16,386 nucleotides of DNA, from the NCBI GenBank assembly GCA_009702465.1, contig WLHY01000006.1, positions 1 to 16,386 of the forward strand, given 5' to 3'. Below the pieces are notes generated by a model. It was not told the origin of the DNA and did not search any database. It was given only the letters and a program-made list of their open reading frames with translations. Positions 7,295 through 15,690 of the stretch are shown here, piece by piece; within the stretch, counting starts at the first letter, position 1, and each line of letters opens with the position of its first letter. A program made the position numbers and the translations under genes. Origin of the DNA: Actinomycetota bacterium. Its GTDB lineage: Bacteria > Actinomycetota > Actinomycetes > Nanopelagicales > Nanopelagicaceae.

Positions 7295-8062
7295 CTAACT
7301 TATAAAGGTATCCCAAGCAACGCGCGCAATTAACAAGGTAGTAACGATCAGAAATACTTTTCTAACCAACGAGGATCCACCCTTGATTGCGAGTTTTGAT
7401 CCAATAATCGCACCAGTCACATTTGCAACAGCCATGATTAAACCTAATTGCCACCAAATATGGCCAGTTAGTTGAAAGCTTAAAATAGCGCCGATGTTGG
7501 TTGAGAGATTAACTAACTTGGCAGTTCCAGAGGCCTTTAGGAATGCATAACCAATACCTGAAACTAGAAAGAAGACTAGAAAGGTGCCGGTGCCTGGGCC
7601 AAAGATTCCATCATAAAAACCAATTGTTAAACCCATCAGAGCAACAAAAAATAATCTGCGATTGCGGGTGTACTTTAAATTCTCCGCCATGCCAATCTCT
7701 GGCTTAAGCCAGGTATAGATCACCATTGCGATTAATAAGAAAACAATTAATGGTTTGAAGAACTGCACTGGTACGGAAGCGGCAAAGTAGGCGCCACCAA
7801 TTGAACCGATAAAGGCTGGAAACATCATGGTGAGTGTTAATGGAATATCTGGCTTAATATTTTTAAAGTAATTGCGAGCAGCCGCTGCGGTGCCAAGGGC
7901 GGATGGCACCTTATTTGTTCCTAGAATTAATGGCAGCTCTTTATTTGGTAGACCTAAGATTAAGGCTGGTAGTTGAATTAATCCCCCACCACCTGCCATT
8001 GCATCAACAAAGCCAGCAAAGCCAGAGGCGATAACTAAAAGAATTACTATCTCAATATCCAT
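7295..8062 (-). CDS. TauE/SafE-family (sulfite/anion) membrane permease
   Basis: Integral membrane protein of the DUF81/TauE/SafE family, members of which export sulfite, sulfoacetate or related organic anions. The 255 residues contain about eight hydrophobic segments in two halves. Each half carries the family loop: DAMAGGGGLIQLP (20-32) with GTNK (48-51), and YDGIFGPGTGTF (150-161) with KLVNLSTNIGA (182-192). The substrate cannot be read from sequence. It lies between proS and rimP, 10 bp after proS and in the same direction, where it has no evident functional link to translation. It may simply ride on the operon or supply a housekeeping anion route. Confidence 0.9.
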   Translation of the reverse strand: MDIEIVILLVIASGFAGFVDAMAGGGGLIQLPALILGLPNKELPLILGTNKVPSALGTAAAARNYFKNIKPDIPLTLTMMFPAFIGSIGGAYFAASVPVQFFKPLIVFLLIAMVIYTWLKPEIGMAENLKYTRNRRLFFVALMGLTIGFYDGIFGPGTGTFLVFFLVSGIGYAFLKASGTAKLVNLSTNIGAILSFQLTGHIWWQLGLIMAVANVTGAIIGSKLAIKGGSSLVRKVFLIVTTLLIARVAWDTFIS

Positions 8063-8072
8063 TTAAAACTTA

Positions 8073-9788
8073 CTAACTTTGAAATGCTTTTACAACATCA
8101 CCAACTGCAACCTCTGATTTATCACCAGATTTGCGATCACGTACCTCTACCTTGCCATCTGCTAGCGCCTTGCCAACAATAATTATCTTTGGAATACCAA
8201 TTAACTCTGCATCCTTAAATTTAACTCCTGGGCTGGCTTCCCGGCGATCATCTAATAAAACCGATAAGCCAAACGCCTCTAGTTGCTGACCAATCTTTTC
8301 TGCAGTTTCAAATGGCAGATCATCCTTACCAGTTGCCACAATATGCACATCAGCTGGCGCTACCTCTGCTGGCCAATTAAGTCCGATCTCATCAAATGTT
8401 TGTTCTGCAATTGCAGCAACCGCACGGGATACACCAATTCCATAAGATCCCATTGTTACAACCTGTGGCTTACCCTCTTTATCTAAAACTGTTAGGCCTA
8501 GTGCTTGTGCATACTTGCGACCTAATTGAAAGATATGGCCAATCTCAATTGCGCGATCAATAATGACCGGCTTTGCACACTTAGGACAAGCATCGCCAGC
8601 TTTAACCTCAGCCGCCTCAATATATTGATCAACCTTAAAATCACGACCACAAACCACAAAGCGAGCATGGGTATCCTTTTTATTTGCACCCGTTACCCAA
8701 TCTGATCCTTCAACAATCCGTGGATCGGCGTAAAGTTTTAAACCAAACTCCTTAGCATTTTGCGGACCGATATAACCCTTTACAAACTTTGGATACTTTG
8801 CAAAATCTGCATCTTCAAAGAGTGCCAGCTCAGTTACACCAGCGAGATTTGCCTGTACTCGTTTTAGATCAACCTCGCGGTCCCCTGGAACCAATACACA
8901 AATCGGCTTGCCATCCGCCATTAACATTACATTTTTCAAGGTATTAGCAGCGGTGATATTTGCCTTGTACTTTGAATTTAACACCTCAACTAACAGATCA
9001 ATAGTTGGTGTATTTGGCGTATCTAAAATCTCAATTGCACCAGCAGCTTTTCCAGCAAATGGCTTAACTACAGTTGTCATCGCCTCGACATTTGCTGCGT
9101 ATCCACAATCATTACAAAGTACATATGTATCTTCACCAGTTGGGCATGGCGCTAAAAACTCTTCAGATTTAGAGCCACCCATCGCACCGCTCATGGCAGA
9201 GACGATGTTGTACTTAAGTCCTAAGCGATCAAAGGTTTTAATGTAAGCGGCGCGATGTGCGTTGTATGAAGCCTCAAGGCCGGCATCATCTACATCAAAT
9301 GAGTAAGAGTCCTTCATAACAAATTCACGGCCTCGAATAATTCCACTGCGTGGACGTGGTTCATCACGATACTTTGTTTGAATTTGATAAATAGATAGTG
9401 GTAAATCTTTATAAGATGAAAACTCACCTTTAACCATCAAGGTAAACATCTCTTCATGGGTTGGACCTAAGAGAAAATCATTTCCTTTGCGATCCTTTAA
9501 TCTAAATAGATCTGGACCGTACTCTTCCCATCGATTTGTTGCCTCGTAAGGCTCCTTTGGCAACATCGCTGGAAAGTGAACCTCTTGAAAACCTGCGGCA
9601 TCCATCTCTTCGCGAACAATATTTTCAATCTTGCGATAGGTGCGATAACCAAGTGGTAACCAACTGTAAATTCCAGCGGCAATTCGGCGAACATAACCGG
9701 CACGAACTAATAATCTGTGGGAGGCGACCTCAGCATCAGCTGGATCATCGCGCAAGGTGCGCAGCAATAAGGTGGACATCCGCAACAT
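8073..9788 (-). CDS. proS: Prolyl-tRNA synthetase, bacterial type with editing domain
   Basis: Class II synthetase charging tRNA-Pro. The 571 residues show motif 1 (about 58-77), the GPTHEE loop (108-113), motif 2 [16 protein letters not shown] (141-156) and motif 3 GSYGIGVSR (447-455). A C-terminal HGTP anticodon-binding domain spans about 475-571. A YbaK-like editing insertion lies between about 240 and 380, typical of the bacterial form that removes mis-charged alanine. CxxC pairs at 225/228 and 401/404 flank that insertion and may bind zinc. The ATG at 9788 is chosen because [20 protein letters not shown] fits the family start. It is 14 bp after ispG. Confidence 0.97.
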   Translation of the reverse strand: MLRMSTLLLRTLRDDPADAEVASHRLLVRAGYVRRIAAGIYSWLPLGYRTYRKIENIVREEMDAAGFQEVHFPAMLPKEPYEATNRWEEYGPDLFRLKDRKGNDFLLGPTHEEMFTLMVKGEFSSYKDLPLSIYQIQTKYRDEPRPRSGIIRGREFVMKDSYSFDVDDAGLEASYNAHRAAYIKTFDRLGLKYNIVSAMSGAMGGSKSEEFLAPCPTGEDTYVLCNDCGYAANVEAMTTVVKPFAGKAAGAIEILDTPNTPTIDLLVEVLNSKYKANITAANTLKNVMLMADGKPICVLVPGDREVDLKRVQANLAGVTELALFEDADFAKYPKFVKGYIGPQNAKEFGLKLYADPRIVEGSDWVTGANKKDTHARFVVCGRDFKVDQYIEAAEVKAGDACPKCAKPVIIDRAIEIGHIFQLGRKYAQALGLTVLDKEGKPQVVTMGSYGIGVSRAVAAIAEQTFDEIGLNWPAEVAPADVHIVATGKDDLPFETAEKIGQQLEAFGLSVLLDDRREASPGVKFKDAELIGIPKIIIVGKALADGKVEVRDRKSGDKSEVAVGDVVKAFQS

Positions 9789-9802
9789 GCGGGTAAGCCT
9801 AC

Positions 9803-10954
9803 CTACTTAACAGTGACAGATGGTTCACCTGAAGCGACACCAGCGGCTTCCATCTCATCGGCAAGGCGCATCGCCTCTTCGATTAAGGTTTCTACGATTT
9901 GTGCCTCGGGAACAGTTTTAATTACTTCACCCTTTACAAATATTTGACCCTTGCCATTTCCAGATGCAACACCAAGATCTGCTTCACGTGCTTCACCAGG
10001 TCCATTAACTACACAACCCATAACTGCAACACGAAGTGGAACTGTCATTCCTTGTAATCCAGCCTGCACCTTTTCAGCGAGTGAGTAAACATCTACTTGG
10101 GCACGACCACATGATGGACAGGAGACGATCTCAAGTTTGCGTTGACGTAAATTTAATGACTCAAGAATTGAGATTCCAACCTTTACCTCTTCAACAGGAG
10201 GAGCTGAAAGTGATACTCGAATTGTGTCGCCAATTCCTTCAGCTAATAAAATGCCAAATGCGGTTGCAGATTTAATTGTGCCTTGGAATAGTGGTCCAGC
10301 CTCGGTAACACCAAGATGTAATGGGTAATCACACTTTGCAGCAAGCAAACGGTACGCCTTCACCATAGTTACTGGATCATGGTGTTTTACTGAAATTTTA
10401 ATATCTGAGAAGCCATGCTCTTCAAATAAGGATGCCTCCCATAGCGCCGATTCAGCTAATGCTTCAGGTGTTGCCTTGCCATACTTTGCTAACAATCTTG
10501 GATCTAATGAGCCAGCATTAACACCAATTCGAATTGGAATACCTGCATCCCCCGCCGCCTTGGCAACCTCTTTAACCTTGTCATCAAATTGTTTAATATT
10601 TCCTGGATTAACTCGAACCGCAGCACAACCAGCATCGATTGCGGCGAAAATATACTTTGGTTGAAAGTGAATATCGGCAATTACTGGAATCTGTGATTTC
10701 TTAGCGATCTGCGCAAGTGCATCTGCATCATCTTGAGATGGAACTGCAACTCGAACTATTTGGCAACCAGATGCGGTTAATTCGGCTATCTGTTGCAAGG
10801 TTGAGTTCACATCTGAGGTAAGTGTGGTGCACATAGATTGAACTGAAACTGGTGAATCACTGCCAACTAAAACTGAACCAACCTTTAATTGTCTTGTCTT
10901 GCGACGAGGAGCAAGTGTTGGAGGTGGCGCCGATGGAATTCCGAGATCAACCAT
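9803..10954 (-). CDS. ispG: 4-hydroxy-3-methylbut-2-enyl diphosphate synthase
   Basis: Iron-sulfur enzyme of the MEP pathway that turns MEcPP into HMBPP. The 383 residues form the TIM barrel, with [11 protein letters not shown] near the N-terminus and VRVNPGNI at 113-120, followed by the C-terminal cluster domain. The [4Fe-4S] ligands are Cys279 and Cys282 in SCPSCGR and Cys314 in [10 protein letters not shown], with Glu321 as the fourth expected ligand. The ATG at 10954 lies 18 bp after rseP. There is no convincing SD, but TAAAGT lies six bases upstream, the spacing expected for a leaderless transcript. It shares its pathway with dxr two genes upstream. Confidence 0.97.
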   Translation of the reverse strand: MVDLGIPSAPPPTLAPRRKTRQLKVGSVLVGSDSPVSVQSMCTTLTSDVNSTLQQIAELTASGCQIVRVAVPSQDDADALAQIAKKSQIPVIADIHFQPKYIFAAIDAGCAAVRVNPGNIKQFDDKVKEVAKAAGDAGIPIRIGVNAGSLDPRLLAKYGKATPEALAESALWEASLFEEHGFSDIKISVKHHDPVTMVKAYRLLAAKCDYPLHLGVTEAGPLFQGTIKSATAFGILLAEGIGDTIRVSLSAPPVEEVKVGISILESLNLRQRKLEIVSCPSCGRAQVDVYSLAEKVQAGLQGMTVPLRVAVMGCVVNGPGEAREADLGVASGNGKGQIFVKGEVIKTVPEAQIVETLIEEAMRLADEMEAAGVASGEPSVTVK

Positions 10955-10960
10955 GGTCTT

Positions 10961-10966
10961 ACTTTA
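10961..10966 (-). promoter_or_regulatory. Possible -10 for a leaderless ispG transcript
   Basis: TAAAGT on the minus strand, six bases before the ispG ATG, would place the transcription start on the A of the ATG. No clear -35 was found, and a TAnnnT match of this kind is only moderately informative in AT-rich DNA. Confidence 0.3.
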
Positions 10967-10972
10967 ACCTAA

Positions 10973-12166
10973 TTAGAGATTTAATCTAATTGGATTAAAG
11001 ATATCGGCGGCGAGTAAAACAATTGATAAGCCAGCCATGAGTACAAAAACCACCATTGTGATTGGCGTTAACCGCTCGACATCAATTGGCGCTGGCTTTG
11101 GCAAACCCCGCCGTTTAGCGATTAGGTTGCGAATGCCATCTGCAATAGCTACCGCCATGTGACCGCCATCTAGTGGAAGTAATGGAAGTAGATTAAACAT
11201 GCCGACAAAGATATTTAGGGATGCAACAATTAAAATAAAGGTAGCGATCTTCTCATTAGTGGTTAACTTTTCAGTGCTTGCAGTCTCGCCGCTGACACGT
11301 GCAACACCAACAACTCCGACTAGACCTTCTGGATCTCGTTCGGTGGCACCAAAGGTTTGGGATAGTAGATCTGGAATCTTGGTTGGTAATGTAATTAAAG
11401 AGGTTATTGAGTTTTGCAGTATTTGTCCTGTGAAGGAGAAGGATCGTTGGGTGGCTGCGATTGGATTAAATCTAATTGTGCCGACCTCGTTAATTACGCC
11501 TATTACACCAATTGGTTGACCATCAACCATGCGAGTAGCTGGGGTTAATTGAATCTCTAATTGATTACCATCGCGATCAATTAACAAATTAAGTGGCTTG
11601 CCTGCACTGGCGCGAATTACTGTTACCGCATCTGACCAAAGTTCAAAACTTTCACCATTTATTTCTACAACCTTATCGCCGGCGATTAAACCTGCATTTT
11701 TTGCTGGTGATGGAGTTGAGGCGGCGCTACAAACCTCAGTTTCACTTTGCGGTACACATTGTGCGATCTCTTTAACCTGATTGGTTATAGAGGTGACACC
11801 AACCGCACCAAACAAGGTAATTAGCAGGACAAAACCAATGACAAAGTGTAGAAATGAGCCAGCACCTAAAACTATTAATCTTTGGGTAATTGTTCCCTTA
11901 ATAAAGGCGCGATCAGCATCTGCTGGTGCTAACTCCTCGCGCGGTGACATGCCGACGATTCGGCAGTAACCACCCGCTGGAATCGCCTTAAGACCAAACT
12001 CAGTTTCACCACGTTGAGTGGACCAAATCTTTTTTCCAAAGCCTAAGAAAAACTCAGTTACCTTCATGCCAAATTTTTTCGCAGTTAGGTAGTGCCCAGC
12101 CTCGTGGATCATTACTGAAACTAATAACGCAACAACAAATGCCAAGATGCCCAAGAGGGACAACAT
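10973..12166 (-). CDS. rseP: Site-2 (M50) intramembrane metalloprotease RseP/Rip1
   Basis: Membrane zinc protease that cleaves anti-sigma factors and other single-pass substrates within the bilayer. The 397 residues carry HEAGH at 21-25 in the first transmembrane helix, a second helix at about 100-120, and one PDZ domain at about 150-210. NxxPxxPLDGG (325-335) follows, with Asp333 as third zinc ligand, then a last helix at about 368-388. Cys137 and Cys146 precede the PDZ domain in the outside loop. The start follows the dxr stop with no gap (TAAATG), and AGGAG lies nine bases upstream within the end of dxr. dxr-rseP-ispG is a conserved actinobacterial trio; the substrate here is unknown. Confidence 0.95.
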   Translation of the reverse strand: MLSLLGILAFVVALLVSVMIHEAGHYLTAKKFGMKVTEFFLGFGKKIWSTQRGETEFGLKAIPAGGYCRIVGMSPREELAPADADRAFIKGTITQRLIVLGAGSFLHFVIGFVLLITLFGAVGVTSITNQVKEIAQCVPQSETEVCSAASTPSPAKNAGLIAGDKVVEINGESFELWSDAVTVIRASAGKPLNLLIDRDGNQLEIQLTPATRMVDGQPIGVIGVINEVGTIRFNPIAATQRSFSFTGQILQNSITSLITLPTKIPDLLSQTFGATERDPEGLVGVVGVARVSGETASTEKLTTNEKIATFILIVASLNIFVGMFNLLPLLPLDGGHMAVAIADGIRNLIAKRRGLPKPAPIDVERLTPITMVVFVLMAGLSIVLLAADIFNPIRLNL

Positions 12167-13303
12167 TTAAATTAGCTCCTTAATTAAGCTCTCTGCTTTA
12201 CTGCGCGCACTCTGCTCGATAGCACTGACATCAGCGATATCTCTAATTGTAGTTGGCGTATTACTTCCATGCAGTTGTACTACCTGCTCAACGATCTCAA
12301 TTATTGCTGTGAACTTAATCTTTCCTGCCAAAAAGGCAGCCACTGCAACCTCATTGGCGGCGTTGAAGATTGCCGGCAATCCACTTCCTAACTCACCACA
12401 ACGACGAGCTAAATCAATTGCTGGGTAACGCTCATTATCAATTGGGGAAAAATTCCAGGTGTGTGATTGTGTCCAATCAATTGCAGCTGTCGCCTTGTTA
12501 ATTCGATCTGGATACGCCAATGCATAAGCAATTGGCCCCTTCATATTTGGTGGTGATGCTTGCGCAATTGTTGAACCATCATTGAACTCAACTAATGAGT
12601 GCACCACAGATTGCGGATGAATTACCGCCTCGATTGCGCTGTATGGCAGATCAAATAGGTAGTGCGCCTCAATAATCTCAAGCCCTTTATTTACCAATGT
12701 CGCAGAGTTAATTGTTACTACCTCGCCCATCGACCAGGTTGGATGGTTTAGCGCATCTGCCACAGTTACATCTGTTAAATCTGCGCGATCTCTAAATGGC
12801 CCACCACTCGCCGTCAAAATTAATCTTTTAACATCACTTGCCTTGCCAGCAAGCATCGCTTGGAAAATTGCGCTGTGTTCAGAGTCAACTGGAAATAGAT
12901 TCTCGCGACCAAACTTCATTACTAAATCACCACCGGCAACTAGTGACTCTTTATTTGCTAGCGCCACCTTATTTCCAACACCAAGGGCAGAAAGTGTTGG
13001 GCCAAGGCCGATTGAGCCAGAGATTCCATTTAAAACTATGTCACATGGCAGAGCAGCTATTTCTACAGATGAGTTATCGCCATCAATTACCTGCACCCCA
13101 TCAACCGCCGGAGCCGGGGCCATGCTGCCTACGATCGGAACATTAAATTTCTTCGCCTGCTCCATTAATAATTTAGGATTTTTCCGACCTGCACTCATAC
13201 CAACTATGCGAAATTTATTTGGGTTTGCTGAGATTATCTCTAGCGCCTGAACGCCGATCGAGCCGGTCGAACCCAGCAGTACTACATCTCTTATTCCGCT
13301 CAC
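12167..13303 (-). CDS. dxr: 1-deoxy-D-xylulose 5-phosphate reductoisomerase
   Basis: First committed enzyme of the MEP isoprenoid pathway, converting DXP to MEP with NADPH and a divalent metal. From the GTG at 13303 the protein has 378 residues. The Rossmann motif GSTGSIG is at 11-17, ANKESLV lies in the middle, the metal-binding VDSEHSAIFQ follows, and NAANEVAVAAF lies near the C-terminal domain. The GTG is preferred because the family begins immediately before the first beta strand and because a -10 box sits exactly one leaderless spacing upstream. An ATG at 13324 would add seven residues and overlap the gabT start; an ATG at 13363 would add 20 and run into gabT. It heads the minus-strand operon. 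Confidence 0.94.
   Translation of the reverse strand: MSGIRDVVLLGSTGSIGVQALEIISANPNKFRIVGMSAGRKNPKLLMEQAKKFNVPIVGSMAPAPAVDGVQVIDGDNSSVEIAALPCDIVLNGISGSIGLGPTLSALGVGNKVALANKESLVAGGDLVMKFGRENLFPVDSEHSAIFQAMLAGKASDVKRLILTASGGPFRDRADLTDVTVADALNHPTWSMGEVVTINSATLVNKGLEIIEAHYLFDLPYSAIEAVIHPQSVVHSLVEFNDGSTIAQASPPNMKGPIAYALAYPDRINKATAAIDWTQSHTWNFSPIDNERYPAIDLARRCGELGSGLPAIFNAANEVAVAAFLAGKIKFTAIIEIVEQVVQLHGSNTPTTIRDIADVSAIEQSARSKAESLIKELI
12176..12180 (-). promoter_or_regulatory. Shine-Dalgarno of rseP inside the dxr 3' end
   Basis: AGGAG on the minus strand, nine bases before the rseP ATG and inside the last codons of dxr. With the TAAATG junction it suggests translation of rseP by ribosomes finishing dxr. 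Confidence 0.6.
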
Positions 13304-13308
13304 CTGCG

Positions 13309-13314
13309 TATAGT
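13309..13314 (+). promoter_or_regulatory. -10 element of gabT (near-leaderless)
   Basis: TATAGT ends nine bases before the A of the gabT ATG, so transcription would start at about 13321, giving a leader of zero to two bases. No SD precedes gabT, which fits a leaderless mRNA. The -35 region would lie inside dxr and shows no clear match. Confidence 0.5.
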
Positions 13315-13315
13315 A
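13310..13315 (-). promoter_or_regulatory. -10 element of the dxr operon (leaderless)
   Basis: TACTAT on the minus strand ends seven bases before the G of the dxr GTG, so transcription would start on the start codon itself. It overlaps the gabT -10 by five bases. TTAGCC at 13339-13334, 18 bases further up, is a weak -35 candidate and lies inside gabT. Confidence 0.5.
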
Positions 13316-13322
13316 TTTAACC

Positions 13323-14672
13323 ATGTACTCAGAGGCTAAATCACCGCTCGCACAAAAGCGCAATATTGTTACTGCAATCCCAGGCCCAAAATCTCAGGCG
13401 TTAATTGAACGTCGCAAAGAAGCAGTTTCAACATCCCTTGGAATGGCGTTGCCAGTATTTATTGAACGCGCAGATGGTGCAATTATTCTCGATGTCGATG
13501 GCAACTCAATTATTGATCTAGCTGCAGGAATTGCAGTTGTAAATGTTGGTCATGGAAATACCAAGGTAATTGAGAATGTAAAGCGCCAAATTGATGCCTT
13601 CACTCATACCTGTTTCATGATTGTTCCATACCTAGGTTATGTTGAAGTTTGCGAAGCGCTAAATCGTTTAACACCTGGAAAGTTTAAGAAAAAATCAGTT
13701 TTGATGAACTCAGGTGCTGAAGCGCTAGAGAATGCGGTAAAGATTGCCCGCAGTTACACCAAGCGCCAAGCGGTTGTTGTATTTGAACATGGCTACCACG
13801 GTCGCACAAACTTAACGATGGCGATGACCGCCAAAAACATGCCTTACAAAGATAGCTTTGGTCCATTTGCACCAGAGATTTACCGCATGCCAATGGCTTA
13901 CCCATTCCGTTGGAATGGTGATCAAGCAAAGTGTGCGCAAGAGGCGCTTGAGATGATCACTCATAAAATTGAAAAGGAGATCGGTAGCAAAAATGTTGCT
14001 GCGATCGTAATTGAGCCAATTCAAGGTGAGGGTGGATTTATTGTTCCACCAAAGGGCTTCCTGCCAGGTCTTGCTAATTATGCAAAAGAGAATGGCATTG
14101 TCTTTATTGCCGATGAGGTACAAACAGGCTTTGGTCGAACAGGTCAGATGTTTGCAAGTGAGGATGAGAATGTTGAACCAGACATCATCACAACCGCTAA
14201 GGGAATTGCTGCTGGCTTGCCACTATCTGGCGTAACAGGGCGTGCTGAAATTATGGATTCAATTCACCTAAGTGGTTTAGGTGGCACCTACGGTGGAAAT
14301 CCAATTGCATGTGCTGCTGCCCTTGGCGCAATCGAGACAATTGAATCTGAGAATCTAGTAGAGCGTGCAAACAAAATTGGCAAGATAATGTCAGATGCGC
14401 TTAATGCGATGATGAAGAAGTACCCAATTATTGGTGAGGTTCGTGGCCGTGGTGCGATGCAAGCGATTGAATTAATTAAGCCAGGAAGCAATGAGCCAAA
14501 CTCAGAGGCACAACTGGCCATCATTAAGTTCTGTATTAATCAGGGTGTATTAATTATTTCAGCTGGTACTTATGCAAATGTAATTCGCCTACTGCCACCA
14601 CTTACAATTAATGAGGATCTACTTCGTGAAGGTCTATCTGTCCTTGAAGAGGCGATCGCCTCAATTAAGTAA
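13323..14672 (+). CDS. gabT: 4-aminobutyrate aminotransferase (class III PLP enzyme)
   Basis: Transfers the amino group of GABA to 2-oxoglutarate, giving succinic semialdehyde. The 449 residues start with a short tail before RNIVTAIPGPKS, a hallmark of actinobacterial GabT. PLP-site features are NSGAEALENAVK (129-140), EPIQGEGGF (231-239), IADEVQTGFGRTG (262-274) and TTAKG with the Schiff-base Lys293. ATG 13323 is the only plausible start. It is the only plus-strand gene, divergent from dxr and convergent with the ureohydrolase gene, with three bases between their stops. Related class III enzymes acting on putrescine or 5-aminovalerate cannot be excluded, but the N-terminus and motifs favour GABA. 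Confidence 0.9.
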   Translation: MYSEAKSPLAQKRNIVTAIPGPKSQALIERRKEAVSTSLGMALPVFIERADGAIILDVDGNSIIDLAAGIAVVNVGHGNTKVIENVKRQIDAFTHTCFMIVPYLGYVEVCEALNRLTPGKFKKKSVLMNSGAEALENAVKIARSYTKRQAVVVFEHGYHGRTNLTMAMTAKNMPYKDSFGPFAPEIYRMPMAYPFRWNGDQAKCAQEALEMITHKIEKEIGSKNVAAIVIEPIQGEGGFIVPPKGFLPGLANYAKENGIVFIADEVQTGFGRTGQMFASEDENVEPDIITTAKGIAAGLPLSGVTGRAEIMDSIHLSGLGGTYGGNPIACAAALGAIETIESENLVERANKIGKIMSDALNAMMKKYPIIGEVRGRGAMQAIELIKPGSNEPNSEAQLAIIKFCINQGVLIISAGTYANVIRLLPPLTINEDLLREGLSVLEEAIASIK

Positions 14673-14675
14673 GTA

Positions 14676-15674
14676 CTAGCGATCCAATAGATTTCTAGTT
14701 GGTGAGTAAGTTCCACCAGATTTCTTTAATGCAATTGCACTTAACGCTTCTAGTACTACTCGATTAGCCAAGATAGCTGTGATATCACTGCTGTCATAAG
14801 CAGGTGCAACCTCAACAACATCTACGCCAACAATTGGTAGCTCTAAACAGATTCGACGAACCGCCTCTAGTAACTCACGGCTAGTCATTCCGCCTGGTTC
14901 AGGTGTGCCAGTGCCTGGCGCCATGCCTGGATCTACAACATCAATATCAACTGATAAAAATACGCCATCACATTGATCAGTCAGAATTGCAAAGGATTCA
15001 TCCAAAACTGTCTTCATGCCACGATGATGAATCTCAGTCATCTCATATGACTTCATTCCTTTACCAGCCATCCAATTTAAAGTCTTCTCATCTGGCCAGT
15101 AGCCACGAAGTCCTAATTGCAAAAAGCGATCGCCACGAACTGCACCTGATTCAATTAATCTGCGCATCGGTGTGCCATGACCAATTAGCGCACCAAAATG
15201 ATCCTCACCAGTATCAGCATGCGCATCAAAGTGAATCATCGAAACTTTTCCCTTACCTAAATGATTAGCAACACCAGTGACATCAGCAGATGCGATTGAG
15301 TGATCTCCTCCCAATACAACCGGGATTGCACCAGCACGTGAGATCTTCTCTGTCGCTGCCTCTAAAACTTTAAGGGATGCAACTAAATCACCACCTGGCA
15401 TTAACAAATCACCAGCATCGTAAATTTTTAATTTTTGTAATGGATCAATCCGCATTGATAGATGTGGTCGCTCTGCATCATGTGGCAGGTAATCCCCCAT
15501 ACGAATTGCTTGTGGTCCCATCTTGGCTCCACTGCGATGTGAGGTTCCGCTATCAATTGGTGCACCAACGATAATTACATCAGCACCTTTGTAAGTTTCT
15601 GGCTTATCTAAATCACAACGGGCAATGCCGAGAAATGTGAAATCTGGGCCGTACATATTTCCTAGGTTTGCCAT
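14676..15674 (-). CDS. speB: Ureohydrolase (agmatinase/guanidinobutyrase family)
   Basis: Mn-dependent amidinohydrolase releasing urea from a guanidino compound. The 332 residues show all the metal-binding motifs: GGDHS (122-126, His125), FDAHAD (149-154, Asp150, His152, Asp154) and SVDIDVVDP (241-249, Asp243 and Asp245), then VEVAP with Glu288. The HGTPMRRLIESG loop (166-177) resembles the substrate loop of guanidinobutyrase-type enzymes more than classic SpeB, so the substrate may be 4-guanidinobutyrate (giving GABA) instead of agmatine (giving putrescine). It follows the potC-like gene by 16 bp without a visible SD; TACCCT six bases upstream could give a leaderless transcript. The ATG at 15674 is preferred over an ATG at 15656. 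Confidence 0.85.
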   Translation of the reverse strand: MANLGNMYGPDFTFLGIARCDLDKPETYKGADVIIVGAPIDSGTSHRSGAKMGPQAIRMGDYLPHDAERPHLSMRIDPLQKLKIYDAGDLLMPGGDLVASLKVLEAATEKISRAGAIPVVLGGDHSIASADVTGVANHLGKGKVSMIHFDAHADTGEDHFGALIGHGTPMRRLIESGAVRGDRFLQLGLRGYWPDEKTLNWMAGKGMKSYEMTEIHHRGMKTVLDESFAILTDQCDGVFLSVDIDVVDPGMAPGTGTPEPGGMTSRELLEAVRRICLELPIVGVDVVEVAPAYDSSDITAILANRVVLEALSAIALKKSGGTYSPTRNLLDR

Positions 15675-15680
15675 GAGTAA

Positions 15681-15686
15681 AGGGTA
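15681..15686 (-). promoter_or_regulatory. Possible -10 for a leaderless speB transcript
   Basis: TACCCT on the minus strand would place the start of transcription on the speB ATG. Only three positions match TATAAT and no -35 is seen. It is listed because speB lacks an SD. Confidence 0.2.
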
Positions 15687-15690
15687 CTAG

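Noticed and set aside
13304..13363. Longer dxr reading frame starting at 13363 or 13324
   Set aside because: It adds residues not typical of the family, overlaps the start of gabT, has no SD, and would discard the well-placed -10 at 13310-13315. The ATG at 13324 remains possible but is second choice.
13684..14524. Open frames antisense to gabT
   Set aside because: They lie entirely within a well-supported gene, their products match no recognised family and they lack start signals.
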